32,647 nucleotides of DNA from NCBI GenBank assembly GCA_964506005.1, contig CAZDLX010000014.1, positions 1-32,647 on the forward strand, in the 5' to 3' direction. This document shows positions 1-8,467 of this stretch, piece after piece. Within the stretch, counting starts at the first letter, position 1. The number at the start of each line of letters is the position of its first letter. The stretch is from UBA3940 sp964506005. Lineage in GTDB: Bacteria > Chloroflexota > Anaerolineae > Aggregatilineales > UBA3940. Position numbers and translations under genes: made by a program. The notes beneath the pieces are model-generated. The model was not told the origin of the DNA and searched no databases. It saw only the letters and a list, made by a program, of their open reading frames with translations.

Positions 1-47
1 TGGGTGTTGCCCTCGTTGCTGCCGAAGTACAGTCCGATCTTCGCCAC
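1..47 (-). CDS. Flavodoxin, N-terminal fragment cut by the window edge
   Basis: The minus strand reads GTG and then 15 codons giving V/MAKIGLYFGSNEGNT before the window ends. A hydrophobic first strand (KIGLYFGS) followed by an S-N-E-G-N-T loop is the FMN phosphate-binding signature of flavodoxins, which carry electrons as FMN proteins in the cytoplasm. A ribosome binding site AAGGAG lies 8 bases upstream of the GTG; a second in-frame GTG three codons earlier is closer to that site and less likely. Only the start is present, so length and long- or short-chain type cannot be judged. It lies downstream of the corC-like gene on the same strand, separated by about 190 bases holding an inverted repeat, so co-transcription is uncertain. 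Confidence 0.7.
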   Translation of the reverse strand, partial: MAKIGLYFGSNEGNT

Positions 48-114
48 TGTCGTCACTCCTTCCCTGCACTGCGCCCTGTCTCAGGCTTTACGGACACCGT
101 CTGAGGAAAACTGA

Positions 115-183
115 TCCACGAATATCACGAATGACACTAATGCAAAACACAAAAACATTCGTGTACTTCGTGTCATTCGTGGA
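115..183. repeat. Palindrome built of 9-bp CACGAATNN units
   Basis: The left arm holds three abutting 9-bp units, CACGAATAT, CACGAATGA and CACTAATGC (117-143). The right arm (155-181) read on the other strand gives CACGAATGA, CACGAAGTA and CACGAATGT. The arms are separated by an A-rich loop of about 11 bases. The same unit occurs in the nested repeat at 13301-13468. It lies between the flavodoxin and corC-like genes; the rest of 48-237 shows nothing else recognisable. Confidence 0.8.
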
Positions 184-237
184 CTCACTTCACGCTACGC
201 CTAGAGAGTATAGCGAGTTAGGTCGCCGGGCTCGACC

Positions 238-1569
238 TCAGCTCGCGCCGGAGCGCCGCCCGGTATCGCCCGGCTCCTGGATGCGGGTCACGAGCACCTT
301 GTCCACGCGGTAGCCGTCCATGTCGAGCACCTCGAAGCGCAGCCCCTCGTACTCGAACTGGTCTGCCTCGTCGGGGATGTCGCCGAGCGCCATCATGACG
401 AACCCGCCGACGGTCTCGAAGCCGCTCTCCTCCTCGCCGCGCAGGGTGTCGAGGTCGAACAGCTCTTTGAGCTCGTCCGCGGGCAGGCGGGCGTCGATGA
501 GCCAGCTCCCGTCCTCGCGCTGCACGATCTCCGGCCCCGGCTCTTCGTCGGGCTCCTGAATATAGCCGACCATCGCTTCGAGCAGGTCGTCCACCGTGAC
601 CATGCCCTCCAGCCCGCCGAACTCGTTGATGACCAGCGCGCGCTTCGTCCCGGCGGCCTTCATGCGGTTCAGCGCGTCGAGGGCGGAGACGGACTCGGGG
701 ATGAACAGCGGCGGCGAGATGTGTTTCATCAGGTCGACCTTCTCCCCGGCGACGTGGCTGGCCCACACATCCTTGACGGAGATCAGGCCCACGGTGTTGT
801 CCAGCGAGCCGTCGCCGACCGGGAAGTACGAGCGCCCGCTCTCGACCATCTTGCGGCGGTTGCGGTCGGGCGAGTCGTTGATATCCAGCCAGACGACGTC
901 AGGGCGCGGCGTCATGAGCAGGCTGACGCGGACGTCGTCGAGGCGGAACAGCCGGGCGGCGATGTCACGCTCGGAGGGCTCAATAATACCGAGGTGCGTA
1001 CCCTGCTCGATCAGCATCGCCACGTCTTCCAGCGTGACGTCGGGCTCCTCGCTCGGCTTCACACGGAGCAGGCTGAGCACGCCATCCAGCGAGAAGCTCA
1101 GCAGGCGTACCAGCGGCGCTGCGATGCGCGAGAGGGCGTGCATGGGGCGGGCGATGGTCAGCGCGACGCGGGTGGGGTTGTTGAGGGCCAGCCGCTTCGG
1201 GGCCAGCTCGCCGAGCAGCAGGGTAAAGTACGTAATCAGCACGACGACTGCGCCCACGCCAAGTGCCTCTGCGTAGGGCTCCAGCAGCGGGATACGGGCC
1301 AGCACGCTCCCCAGCTCGGCGCCGATGGTCGCGCCGCTGATCGCGCCGTTGAGCACGCCGATCAGCGTGATGCCGATCTGCACGGTTGAGAGGAAGCGGT
1401 TGGGCGCTTCGGCCAGATCGAGGGCCACGCGTGCGCGCATGTCACCGTCTTCGGTTGCCTGCTTGAGACGGTTCTTGTTGGCCGACAGCACGGCGATCTC
1501 GGACATCGCAAATGCGCCGTTAGCCAGTATCAGAAGCAGGATAATGGCGATCTGCACGATGATGTTCAT
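238..1569 (-). CDS. HlyC/CorC-family (CNNM-type) membrane protein with CBS pair
   Basis: A 443-residue protein with the standard layout of the TlyC/CorC/CNNM family. An N-terminal DUF21 membrane domain (about residues 1-190, with hydrophobic stretches at 1-25, 55-85, 95-125 and 135-160) is followed by a CBS pair (about 205-330, containing NEFGGLEGMVTVDDLLEAMVG) and a C-terminal CorC_HlyC domain (about 345-430). Family members act in the inner membrane and are linked to Mg2+/Co2+ efflux or cation homeostasis, with the CBS pair sensing nucleotides; the transported ion cannot be read here. The start is ATG with GGGGAG six bases upstream. It appears to be a single-gene unit, since the next minus-strand gene upstream ends 138 bases away. 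The older name hemolysin is misleading. Confidence 0.92.
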   Translation of the reverse strand: MNIIVQIAIILLLILANGAFAMSEIAVLSANKNRLKQATEDGDMRARVALDLAEAPNRFLSTVQIGITLIGVLNGAISGATIGAELGSVLARIPLLEPYAEALGVGAVVVLITYFTLLLGELAPKRLALNNPTRVALTIARPMHALSRIAAPLVRLLSFSLDGVLSLLRVKPSEEPDVTLEDVAMLIEQGTHLGIIEPSERDIAARLFRLDDVRVSLLMTPRPDVVWLDINDSPDRNRRKMVESGRSYFPVGDGSLDNTVGLISVKDVWASHVAGEKVDLMKHISPPLFIPESVSALDALNRMKAAGTKRALVINEFGGLEGMVTVDDLLEAMVGYIQEPDEEPGPEIVQREDGSWLIDARLPADELKELFDLDTLRGEEESGFETVGGFVMMALGDIPDEADQFEYEGLRFEVLDMDGYRVDKVLVTRIQEPGDTGRRSGAS

Positions 1570-1706
1570 GGTCTCCCCAGAGCCCCAGCGGATGCCAGAA
1601 TCCGGCGTGAGCCCGCACGCGGGCGGTGCTGCACCTGTGAATCGCTTTCTGGCTAGAGTGTAGCAGATCGCACAGAGGCGGACAGCGGGTACATCCCTGC
1701 GCGGCG

Positions 1707-3821
1707 CTAATCGCCGGGCTGACCGTCGCGCAGGGCGTCGATATTCTCCTGCACCAGCGCCGCGCGCGGGTCGCCCAGGGCGTCCAGCAGCAGGTGGCTC
1801 TGCTCGAAGCTCTGGAGCGCCAGTTTGGGGTTGCCCATGCGCTCGTGCAGCAGTGCGATGTTGTTGAGCGTCGAGGCCTGCCCCAGCCGGTCGCCGAGCT
1901 TCTCCTTGAGCGCCAGGCTGCGCCGGAAGTGCCCGAGCGCGCGCTCCATCTCGCCGCGCCCAAAGGCGATGATGCCGAGGTTGTTAAGCGCTAGCGCCTG
2001 CCCGGCTTCGTCGTCGAGGTTGGCGTAGATGGCGGAGGCGCGCTGGTAAGCCTGTTCCGCGTCGCCGTCGCGTGCCATGCGTTCGTAGATCGCCCCGATG
2101 TTCAGCCAGGTATTCGCCTGCCCGCTGCGGCTGCCGAGGGTCGTGTACAGGTCAAGCGCCCGCTGCAGGACGGCAAGCGCGTCATCCCAGCGCTCCTGCC
2201 AGTACAGCACCCCTGCCACGTTGAGCAGCGCCTGGGCAGTGTCCTCGGGGATGTCGAGCTGCTCGCGCAGCTCCAGGGACTCGGTGTAGTAATCGAGGGC
2301 GAGGTCGTAAGCCCCCTGCCGCTCGCAGATAGCCCCGATGTTACTCAGCGCCGACGCCTCGCCGGCAGGGTCGCCGAGCCGCCGGCTGATGGTGAGGCTG
2401 CGGGCATAGGACTCACGCGCCCCGTCCAGGTCGCCGACCACGGTTTGAGCATAGCCGAGCTCGCCGAGCGCGATGTGCTCGCGGAAGACGTCGCCCGTCT
2501 CGCGCGCATCGCCGATGAGGTGCCGGGTCAGCGTGACGAGGTCCGCCCACAGGCCGCGCACCTCGAAGAACTGCATCAGAGCCTCGGCAAACCGCTCGGC
2601 TGCGGGCCGGTCGTGGATGCGCGCGGCGGCGAAGGCGGCCAGGATCTGCCCGAGCGCGGCGTCGAGACCGGGGCTGGACGGCGGGGTCGTCTCGACGAGG
2701 CGGGCGTAGTAAGCGCGAACGCGCCCGGCGGCAGCCTCATGCTCGCGGCGCGTGGCACGGGTACGCAGCGGTTCGACGAGGGCGGCATGCAGCGCAAAGC
2801 GGTCGCCGGGCATGCGGCGGATGATCGCCCCCTCGACGAGCGTGTCCAGCACCTCCGACGCCTCACCGGCGGGGATGTCCCAGCACGCCGCGGCGGCCTC
2901 CGCCGAGAACGGCGCACCGGTGCCAGGCTCGAAGGCCGTCAGCAGGCTGGCCCGCCGGAGCTGGAACTCGCCGAAGCGCGAGAGCATCAGGTTGACGATG
3001 AGCGCCAGCGCCTTCTCCTGGGCGGCGGGGTCGCCGGTTTCAAGCGCGGCGAGCGGCCCCTGCTCCTCCTGAAGCATCTCCAGCAGGCGCAGCCAGGTGA
3101 TGCCCTGCCGGGCCTGCGCGCCGACGAGCGCCAGCGACAGGGCGCTGCCCGACAGCCGCTGGACGATCTCCTCGACGTTGGGCAGGTACAGGCTGGGCAG
3201 CATGCCGGCCCATTCGGCAAGCAGCTTGAGCGACTCATCCTTGCTGAGCGCGCGGACGGCGTAGCGGCGGGTCTTGTAAGCGGTAAGGACCTCGTCGCCG
3301 GCGGCCGTGGTGATAACGCGGGCGCAGTTCGGCCCGCCGACGTTCAGGGCGTTGATCTGCTCGATGCGGGTCACGTCGTCGATCACCAGCAGCGCGCGGG
3401 CGCCGCGCAGCCGCGTGCGCAGCGCCGCCGCCCGGCTCAGCGGCTCTGGGACGCTGGAGAGGTCGTCGCCGAGCGCCTTGCCCCACAGGTACTGCACGTG
3501 CTGGACGCTGTCGCTCTCGCGGAGCGAGGCCCAGAGCACGCCGTCGGGGAAGCGTTCGAGGATGTCGGCGTCGTGCGCGAGCGCGGCGGCAAGCGAGGTC
3601 TTGCCCGAGCCCGATGGCCCGTGCAGCGTGATGGGCGGGAGCGACGCGGCGGGCCGCTCGACGAGCAGCCGCTTCATGGCGTTGAACTCGGCGCGCGGCA
3701 CGAAAAAGGGCGGCAGGTCGAGGGCGAGGTACGGGGCAGACGCGTTCTCTGGCCCGGCGGCAGGCTTGAAATCAAATGGGGCGGCTTCAGTGGGCTGCGC
3801 GCTCACCGGCTGGTCGCTCAT
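1707..3821 (-). CDS. NB-ARC / TPR regulatory ATPase (STAND family)
   Basis: A protein of 704 residues if started at the ATG before SDQPVSAQP, which has GGAGGA and GGAGCCC upstream; the reading frame stays open 36 codons further but that extension is low in plausibility. After a linker, a P-loop ATPase begins: Walker A GPSGSGKTS (about 68-76) and Walker B LLVIDD (about 144-149), followed by winged-helix-like sequence. The last 260 or so residues are tetratricopeptide repeats of the kinesin-light-chain-like kind (for example ALSNIGAICERQGAYDLALD and ANTWLNIGAIYERMARDGDA), with about six repeats. STAND proteins are signal-gated switches that oligomerise when the TPR sensor binds its ligand. No DNA-binding, nuclease, protease or TIR effector is fused, so an output partner, if any, is separate. 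The ligand is unknown. Confidence 0.85.
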   Translation of the reverse strand: MSDQPVSAQPTEAAPFDFKPAAGPENASAPYLALDLPPFFVPRAEFNAMKRLLVERPAASLPPITLHGPSGSGKTSLAAALAHDADILERFPDGVLWASLRESDSVQHVQYLWGKALGDDLSSVPEPLSRAAALRTRLRGARALLVIDDVTRIEQINALNVGGPNCARVITTAAGDEVLTAYKTRRYAVRALSKDESLKLLAEWAGMLPSLYLPNVEEIVQRLSGSALSLALVGAQARQGITWLRLLEMLQEEQGPLAALETGDPAAQEKALALIVNLMLSRFGEFQLRRASLLTAFEPGTGAPFSAEAAAACWDIPAGEASEVLDTLVEGAIIRRMPGDRFALHAALVEPLRTRATRREHEAAAGRVRAYYARLVETTPPSSPGLDAALGQILAAFAAARIHDRPAAERFAEALMQFFEVRGLWADLVTLTRHLIGDARETGDVFREHIALGELGYAQTVVGDLDGARESYARSLTISRRLGDPAGEASALSNIGAICERQGAYDLALDYYTESLELREQLDIPEDTAQALLNVAGVLYWQERWDDALAVLQRALDLYTTLGSRSGQANTWLNIGAIYERMARDGDAEQAYQRASAIYANLDDEAGQALALNNLGIIAFGRGEMERALGHFRRSLALKEKLGDRLGQASTLNNIALLHERMGNPKLALQSFEQSHLLLDALGDPRAALVQENIDALRDGQPGD

Positions 3822-3919
3822 GGGCTCCGGTCCTCCGCGGCACTGCCGGGCGAGGGGCACCCGGCGGGAATATCCAATCGGCACCAGTATAGCATAAGCA
3901 GCGGGCGGGCACATCGACC

Positions 3920-4069
3920 GCCGGGCCATTCATTGCCCGGCTACGTACAATCGTCGGTTGAAACCGACGACGGGCGCAGGCAGTCCTCCCGCCGCAGGCG
4001 GACCAACGCGCAGCGTTGGCTGTCCCCGCAGGGGACAATTATACGTAGCCCGAGAATTCATTCTCGGGC
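3920..4069. repeat. Hairpin-array element with hairpin-forming inverted ends
   Basis: About 150 bases contain six hairpins in a row: CCGGGC/GCCCGG (3921-3940, loop CATTCATT); TCGTCGGT/ACCGACGA (3951-3970, loop TGAA); CCGCC-GCA-GGCGG (3989-4001); CCAACGC-GCA-GCGTTGG (4003-4019); TGTCCCC-GCA-GGGGACA (4021-4037); GCCCGAGAA-TTCA-TTCTCGGGC (4048-4069). Each outermost hairpin is flanked on its inner side by GGCTACGTA, inverted at the right end, so the whole has terminal inverted repeats. It fills the gap between two minus-strand genes. It may be a non-autonomous mobile element or a structured RNA; no coding potential is supported. Confidence 0.8.
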
Positions 4070-4087
4070 GGGAGGCAGCCTGTGCCT

Positions 4088-7000
4088 CTACCCCACCACC
4101 CGCCGCCGCAGCCTTTCCGGGAGGATGCCGGCGAGGCGCTGGCGCTCGTCACGGTCTAGCGGGCGCAGGACGAGGATCGCGACGAGGTAGACCAGCGTCC
4201 CGGCGGCGAAGCCGAGCCACGGGCTCAGCGGGGCGAGGGTGAACGTCGCCGCGCCGGTGAGCCCGCCCGCCACGGCGATGCGCCACAGCGTCCGCGCCCA
4301 GTTGATGCGCCCCAGCTCGCTGAGCACGACCACGTAGAACAGGCCCCACAGCACAAACTCTGAGAGAATGGTGATTAAGGCCGCCCCCACGTACGAATAC
4401 TGCGGGATGTAGTAGTAGTTGGCGCCGGCGTTGAAGGCCAGCACCACGACGAAGGCGATGGTCAGCGTTCGCTGGCGGTCGAGCGCGATGATGACGTACT
4501 GCGTCACGCTGTTAATCCAGCCGATCACGACCGACCAGATAAACACCTGCAGCGCGATCGCGCCGTGCGGCAGGTACTCCGCGCCGCCCAGCACGTTGAC
4601 GAGGAACGGCGCCAGCACCGTCGTCATGATGGCCGTCGGCACGGAGATGAGCGACATCAGCTTGACGGCCAGCAGGTAGGTGCGCTTCAGGGCGGAGCGG
4701 TCGCTGGCGCCCATGCGGCTCATCACCGGGAACAGCGAGAGCGTGAAGTATGACGGGATCACCATGATCGCGTCGACCCACGTGTACACGACGCGATACC
4801 AGCCGACGACGCGCGGCCCCTGCAGCGCCTCCAGCAGGATCACGTCCACGCGGAAGAACAGCGTCGCGAAGAGGTGGTTGAGCATCAGCGGGAACGACTC
4901 GCGCAGCGCTGCCCGCTGGAACGGCCAGCTAAACGTCGGGCGCGGGGTGAAGAAGTGCCGCACCGCCAGCGTGCCGAGTACGGCCAGCGTTACGGCGTTC
5001 ACGGCGACGCTTACCCCGGCCAGCCCCACGATGCCCCCACCGAGCAGCAGCGCGGTGATGCCGAGCGTCGTGGTGAGGAAGGCGCTGACGGTCTGCACGG
5101 CGGCAGGGACCTCCGCCTTCTCGTAGCCGTAGAACAGCGCCGTCAGCCCGGTGCTGATCGTCGAGAACAGCAGGCCCGCATACAGCAGCCCCAGCGCCCA
5201 CAGCGTGCGCGTGTCCAACGGCGGGCTGACCGCCGCCTGCCGGATCAGCACGAAGCCGGCCAGCAGCGGCACGCCAAGTGCGACCAGCATCAGCCGCAGG
5301 ATGGTCGTGTTGACGAAGCTGTGGTTGGCGTCCTCGCGGTGCCGCGAGACCTCGCGGATGAGGAAGGTGTTGAGGCCAAAGTTCGCGAGGATCTCGAACC
5401 AGCCGTAGACGATCATCGCGTAGGTGTAGCGGCCTGCGTCCGCCGGGCCGAGGATGCGCAGCATCGCGAAGGTCAGTACGAAGCTGATGCCCTTGTTGAA
5501 GATGTTGAGCACGATGGGCGTGACGGTGTTCTTCGCGATGCGCTGGATGCCACCCGCCTCGGGGCTCTCGCGGTACAGCGCGCGCCAGGCCCACACGCCG
5601 AGCGCGAACAGCAGGCCCATGCCGGTCAGGAACGAGGCGAATGCGCCGAAGCGGAACGAGTCCGGGCTGTACTTCATGCGGACCGTCCACTCGCCGGGCG
5701 GCAGGCGCACCCCCCGGAAGTTGCCGCTGACCAGCTCGACGGGCACTTCCTGCTCGGCGTCGTCCGCTGTGCCAAAGGGCCGCAGCCACGCCCGCCAGCC
5801 GGGGAAGTAGCTCCCCGCGACGACGAGCCAGCTCTCTTCGCCTACCGTCACGTCGAGCGTCTGCTGCTGGCTGGTGTTCGTCGTGATCGTCGCCGGGCCC
5901 GGCTCGGCGGGCGTGCCGGGGTAGGCGGGCAGGTCAGCCAGCCGAGAGGGCTCAAACGGCAGCAGAACGTTCCGGCGGACGTCCGCCGCCTGCGCTGCCT
6001 CCGCGAAGCCGCCCTCTCCGGTGGTATACACTACCGTGCTGCTCACGGGCAGCGTGAAGGCGCGCGGCATGGCCTGCGTGTTCTCGTAGATGCGGACCGC
6101 CTCGTCTTCGTAGGCCAGCTCGTAGCGCGGGCTGTCGATCTCAAGCTCGGTGACGACGTAGCGCACGCCGAGCAGGTCCAGCAGCGGCGAATCCAGCGCG
6201 GCGGGGTCGGTGGCGTACAGCGGCGCGATGCGGTTGAACGGCAGGTCGCCCTGCGGCGTGAGCGCCTGCATGTACTCGACGTACTGCGCGGGGATCAGGC
6301 TGTCGTAGCCGCTGATGTCCTCCAGCCCGTGCAGCCAGCCCATGTTGGCGTTGAGCGTATCGCGGCCCGGCTCCTCGTACACGGCGAAGCGCCAGGGATT
6401 GAGCGGGTCATGCTGCCCGGCGAGCCAGGCAATCGACGGCGGCGTGACGTCGAGCAGGGCGGGGTCGGCGGCGGGGTTGAAGCCCCACGATGCCGCGCCG
6501 AGGTCGAGCGCGACGGCCAGCACGGCGAGCGGCAGCCACGCCCGGCTCCCGCGGCGCATCAGGTGGATGACGACACCACCGAGCAGCAGCGCCGCGCCGA
6601 GCAGCAGCGCGCCCGCGGCCTGGTAGGAGTAGAACGCCCGCGCATCGGGAAAGGCGCTCGACGCGCCCGCCAGCCCGAAGAAGACCCGCTCGACGAGCCC
6701 GGCGAACGCTCCGTAGAACACCCGCGTGACCAGCACGCCGAGCAGCACCAGCGCGCCGCCCGCGACGCCGATCCAGCCGAAGACTGTGGCGAGTTTTCCC
6801 TGACCCCCTGCAACCTTCGGTTGCCCCTCCCTCTCTCGAGGGGTGAGGGCCTGGGTAAGCGCCTCCACGCCGAAGCCGGCCAGCACCGCGACGCACAGCG
6901 TCAGCGGCCACACCCAGCGGAAAGGCGCGTGCGACTGGTCGATGAAGGGCAGGCCGTAGTATAGCAGCGCGTAGGCCGGCGTGCCGAAGGCGAACGACAG

Positions 7001-8260
7001 CGCGAGCGTCCCCAGCACCGCGAACAGCGCGCGGTAGGGGCGGTCGGCGGCTTCAGCGGCGAGGTGGCGGGGCGGTGCAGCGTCGCCCCGGCGAATGCGC
7101 CCCAGCAGCCAGTGAGCCAGCGCCGCCGCCGCGAGCAGCAGCGGCAGGATGCCGGTGTAGGCCGCGCCCTCGACGTAGTTCTTGATCCCCCAGGCCGTGC
7201 TCGTGATCGGCTCGCCAGCGGCGTTAACCGTCAGCGGGACGCGCTGCCAAGCGAACACGTCTAATATTGTGTGATGCGCGGGGCTGCCGAAGAAGTTGGG
7301 CAGCAAGAATGCGACGACGCGCCGGGCCGGGTATGCCCAGCCGAGCACTTCGGCGAGGCTCGCCTCGCCCGCGCGGAAGCTGCGGCTGGCCAGCTCGTAG
7401 GCGGGGATGAGCTGCACTGCGCCGAGCGCCAGCCCGCCCGCGACCATCAGCGCGGCCCACAGCCCGCGCCGCAGCACGCACCCCCAGATCCCCGGCTCGC
7501 GGCGGCGGGCAATGACCATCGCGCCGAGCCGCCACACGGCGTAGAAGGCCGCGACCAGCAGCGTGAAGTACAGCGCTTCGACGTGCCCGGCCAGCGCCGC
7601 CATGCCGAGCGCGCCCGCGCCGACGGCCGCCCAGGGCAGCGACGCCGGCTGCGCGTTGAGCGCCCGCGCCTGCCGCAGCACGAGCTCCAGCATGGCGAGG
7701 ATCAGCGGCAGCCAGGCCGCCGTCGCGATAATCATGGGGAACACCGCGCTGGCCAGCATAAAGCCCGCCAGCTGGTAGGTCAGCGCGGCGATCAGTGCGC
7801 CGGGGCGGCGCACCCCGAGCACGCGCAGTAGCACGTAGGTGTTCAGCCCCGCGATCCAGAGCTGGAGCACGGTGAACCAGCCGTAGGCTGCCCACAGCGG
7901 CAGGATCAGGTACAGCAGGCTGAACGGGTACAGCATCGACGACTGACCAGCGGCCAGAAAGGGCGAGCCGGCGAGGATGTTCGGCTGCCAGAGCGGGACC
8001 TCGCCGGCGGCGATCTGGGCGCGGGCGAACAGCTTCCACGGCGCATTCTGCAGGATCAGGTCGGAGAGCAGGGGGTTGTGTGGGCGGCCCACGCCGAGCT
8101 CTGCGGCCAGGGCGTTGTAGGGCTGCCACTGGTACAGGTTGTCGGCGGGCAGCAGCGTCCTGCCGCCGAGCGTCTGCGGCAGAAAGAACAGCAGCGGCAC
8201 GGCGAGCAGCAGCAGTATGATGAGGATGTCGGGGCGTGTTTGGTGCAGTCTGGCTCTCAT
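4088..8260 (-). CDS. YfhO-like membrane protein fused to a Wzx-type flippase
   Basis: One uninterrupted gene of about 1390 residues. The first 900 or so match the YfhO layout: a dozen hydrophobic segments beginning with an N-terminal anchor (DILIILLLLAVPLLFFLPQ), then a large soluble region with conserved-looking GLEDISGYDSL and YFPGWRAW motifs, and one more membrane helix. At about residue 915 (SPEAGGIQRIAKNT) a second protein begins with the features of a polysaccharide flippase of the MOP/Wzx family: about 12-14 further helices, starting with an amphipathic segment and LRILGPADAGRY. YfhO proteins are proposed to modify lipid-linked glycans and flippases export them, so a single machine for adding and translocating envelope sugars is a reasonable inference. 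I start at ATG 8260 (MRARLHQTRPDI); the frame is open 30 codons further without a good start context. A palindromic repeat lies inside at 6798-6849. Confidence 0.85.
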   Translation of the reverse strand: MRARLHQTRPDILIILLLLAVPLLFFLPQTLGGRTLLPADNLYQWQPYNALAAELGVGRPHNPLLSDLILQNAPWKLFARAQIAAGEVPLWQPNILAGSPFLAAGQSSMLYPFSLLYLILPLWAAYGWFTVLQLWIAGLNTYVLLRVLGVRRPGALIAALTYQLAGFMLASAVFPMIIATAAWLPLILAMLELVLRQARALNAQPASLPWAAVGAGALGMAALAGHVEALYFTLLVAAFYAVWRLGAMVIARRREPGIWGCVLRRGLWAALMVAGGLALGAVQLIPAYELASRSFRAGEASLAEVLGWAYPARRVVAFLLPNFFGSPAHHTILDVFAWQRVPLTVNAAGEPITSTAWGIKNYVEGAAYTGILPLLLAAAALAHWLLGRIRRGDAAPPRHLAAEAADRPYRALFAVLGTLALSFAFGTPAYALLYYGLPFIDQSHAPFRWVWPLTLCVAVLAGFGVEALTQALTPREREGQPKVAGGQGKLATVFGWIGVAGGALVLLGVLVTRVFYGAFAGLVERVFFGLAGASSAFPDARAFYSYQAAGALLLGAALLLGGVVIHLMRRGSRAWLPLAVLAVALDLGAASWGFNPAADPALLDVTPPSIAWLAGQHDPLNPWRFAVYEEPGRDTLNANMGWLHGLEDISGYDSLIPAQYVEYMQALTPQGDLPFNRIAPLYATDPAALDSPLLDLLGVRYVVTELEIDSPRYELAYEDEAVRIYENTQAMPRAFTLPVSSTVVYTTGEGGFAEAAQAADVRRNVLLPFEPSRLADLPAYPGTPAEPGPATITTNTSQQQTLDVTVGEESWLVVAGSYFPGWRAWLRPFGTADDAEQEVPVELVSGNFRGVRLPPGEWTVRMKYSPDSFRFGAFASFLTGMGLLFALGVWAWRALYRESPEAGGIQRIAKNTVTPIVLNIFNKGISFVLTFAMLRILGPADAGRYTYAMIVYGWFEILANFGLNTFLIREVSRHREDANHSFVNTTILRLMLVALGVPLLAGFVLIRQAAVSPPLDTRTLWALGLLYAGLLFSTISTGLTALFYGYEKAEVPAAVQTVSAFLTTTLGITALLLGGGIVGLAGVSVAVNAVTLAVLGTLAVRHFFTPRPTFSWPFQRAALRESFPLMLNHLFATLFFRVDVILLEALQGPRVVGWYRVVYTWVDAIMVIPSYFTLSLFPVMSRMGASDRSALKRTYLLAVKLMSLISVPTAIMTTVLAPFLVNVLGGAEYLPHGAIALQVFIWSVVIGWINSVTQYVIIALDRQRTLTIAFVVVLAFNAGANYYYIPQYSYVGAALITILSEFVLWGLFYVVVLSELGRINWARTLWRIAVAGGLTGAATFTLAPLSPWLGFAAGTLVYLVAILVLRPLDRDERQRLAGILPERLRRRVVG
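6798..6849. repeat. Palindromic repeat embedded in frame in the YfhO-flippase gene
   Basis: Ends CCCTGACCCC (6798-6807) and GGGGTGAGGG (6840-6849) form 10-bp terminal inverted repeats with one mismatch. They match the ends of the intergenic element at 31461-31581 (CCCTCACCCC/GGGGTGAGGG). Inside is the hairpin GCAACC-TTC-GGTTGC (6810-6824). Translated on the minus strand it gives a charged, Gly-rich stretch (TPREREGQPKVAGGQGKLA) in a loop between membrane segments, with no stop or frameshift. Confidence 0.7.
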
Positions 8261-8357
8261 AACGCCTGTAGCGGCCCTGCGTGATAGGTGCGGCGAATTC
8301 CGGCTAAGTCTACCCCATCGAGCCGAGAATGCCATGACGGGTGACCCCACCCCCCGT

Positions 8358-8383
8358 CCCCCTCCCCGCCAGCAGGGAGGGGG
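8358..8383. repeat. C-rich/G-rich hairpin between divergent genes
   Basis: CCCCCTCCC (8358-8366) and GGGAGGGGG (8375-8383) form a perfect 9-bp stem with an 8-base loop. It is preceded by GACCCCACC and followed by TGATGAG, resembling a degraded copy of the CCCTCACCCC element family. It sits in the 207-base gap between the YfhO-flippase gene (minus) and the lipoprotein gene (plus). Confidence 0.55.
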
Positions 8384-8454
8384 TGATGAGCCGCCCGGTG
8401 CCGCGTGGGAATTCAGTTCCGGGCGATGCCTTCACCCCCCAAGCGGTTCTCTGC

Positions 8455-8460
8455 TATACT
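8455..8460 (+). promoter_or_regulatory. Candidate -10 box giving a near-leaderless lipoprotein mRNA
   Basis: TATACT ends only seven bases before the lipoprotein ATG at 8468. There is no good Shine-Dalgarno in the GCCGGGT between them and no clear -35 box. If used, the transcript would start at or next to the start codon. Confidence 0.35.
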
Positions 8461-8467
8461 GCCGGGT

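Noticed and set aside
3951..4037. The row of hairpins as a possible CRISPR array or attC/integron site
   Set aside because: The stems have different sequences, there are no constant direct repeats with unique spacers, and no cas or integrase genes are visible.
2445..4190. 581-codon plus-strand frame opposite the NB-ARC gene
   Set aside because: Arg/Gly/Ala-rich shadow of the real minus-strand gene in GC-rich DNA, and it also crosses the hairpin array.
4874..6964. Long plus-strand frame within the YfhO-flippase gene
   Set aside because: Gln/Arg/Glu-rich translation typical of antisense frames; no domain or start context.
8404..8426. Fragment CGTGGGAATTCAGTTCCGGGCG resembling an end hairpin of the 3920-4069 element
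   Set aside because: Imperfect pairing and no second end or inner hairpins nearby; chance resemblance cannot be excluded.
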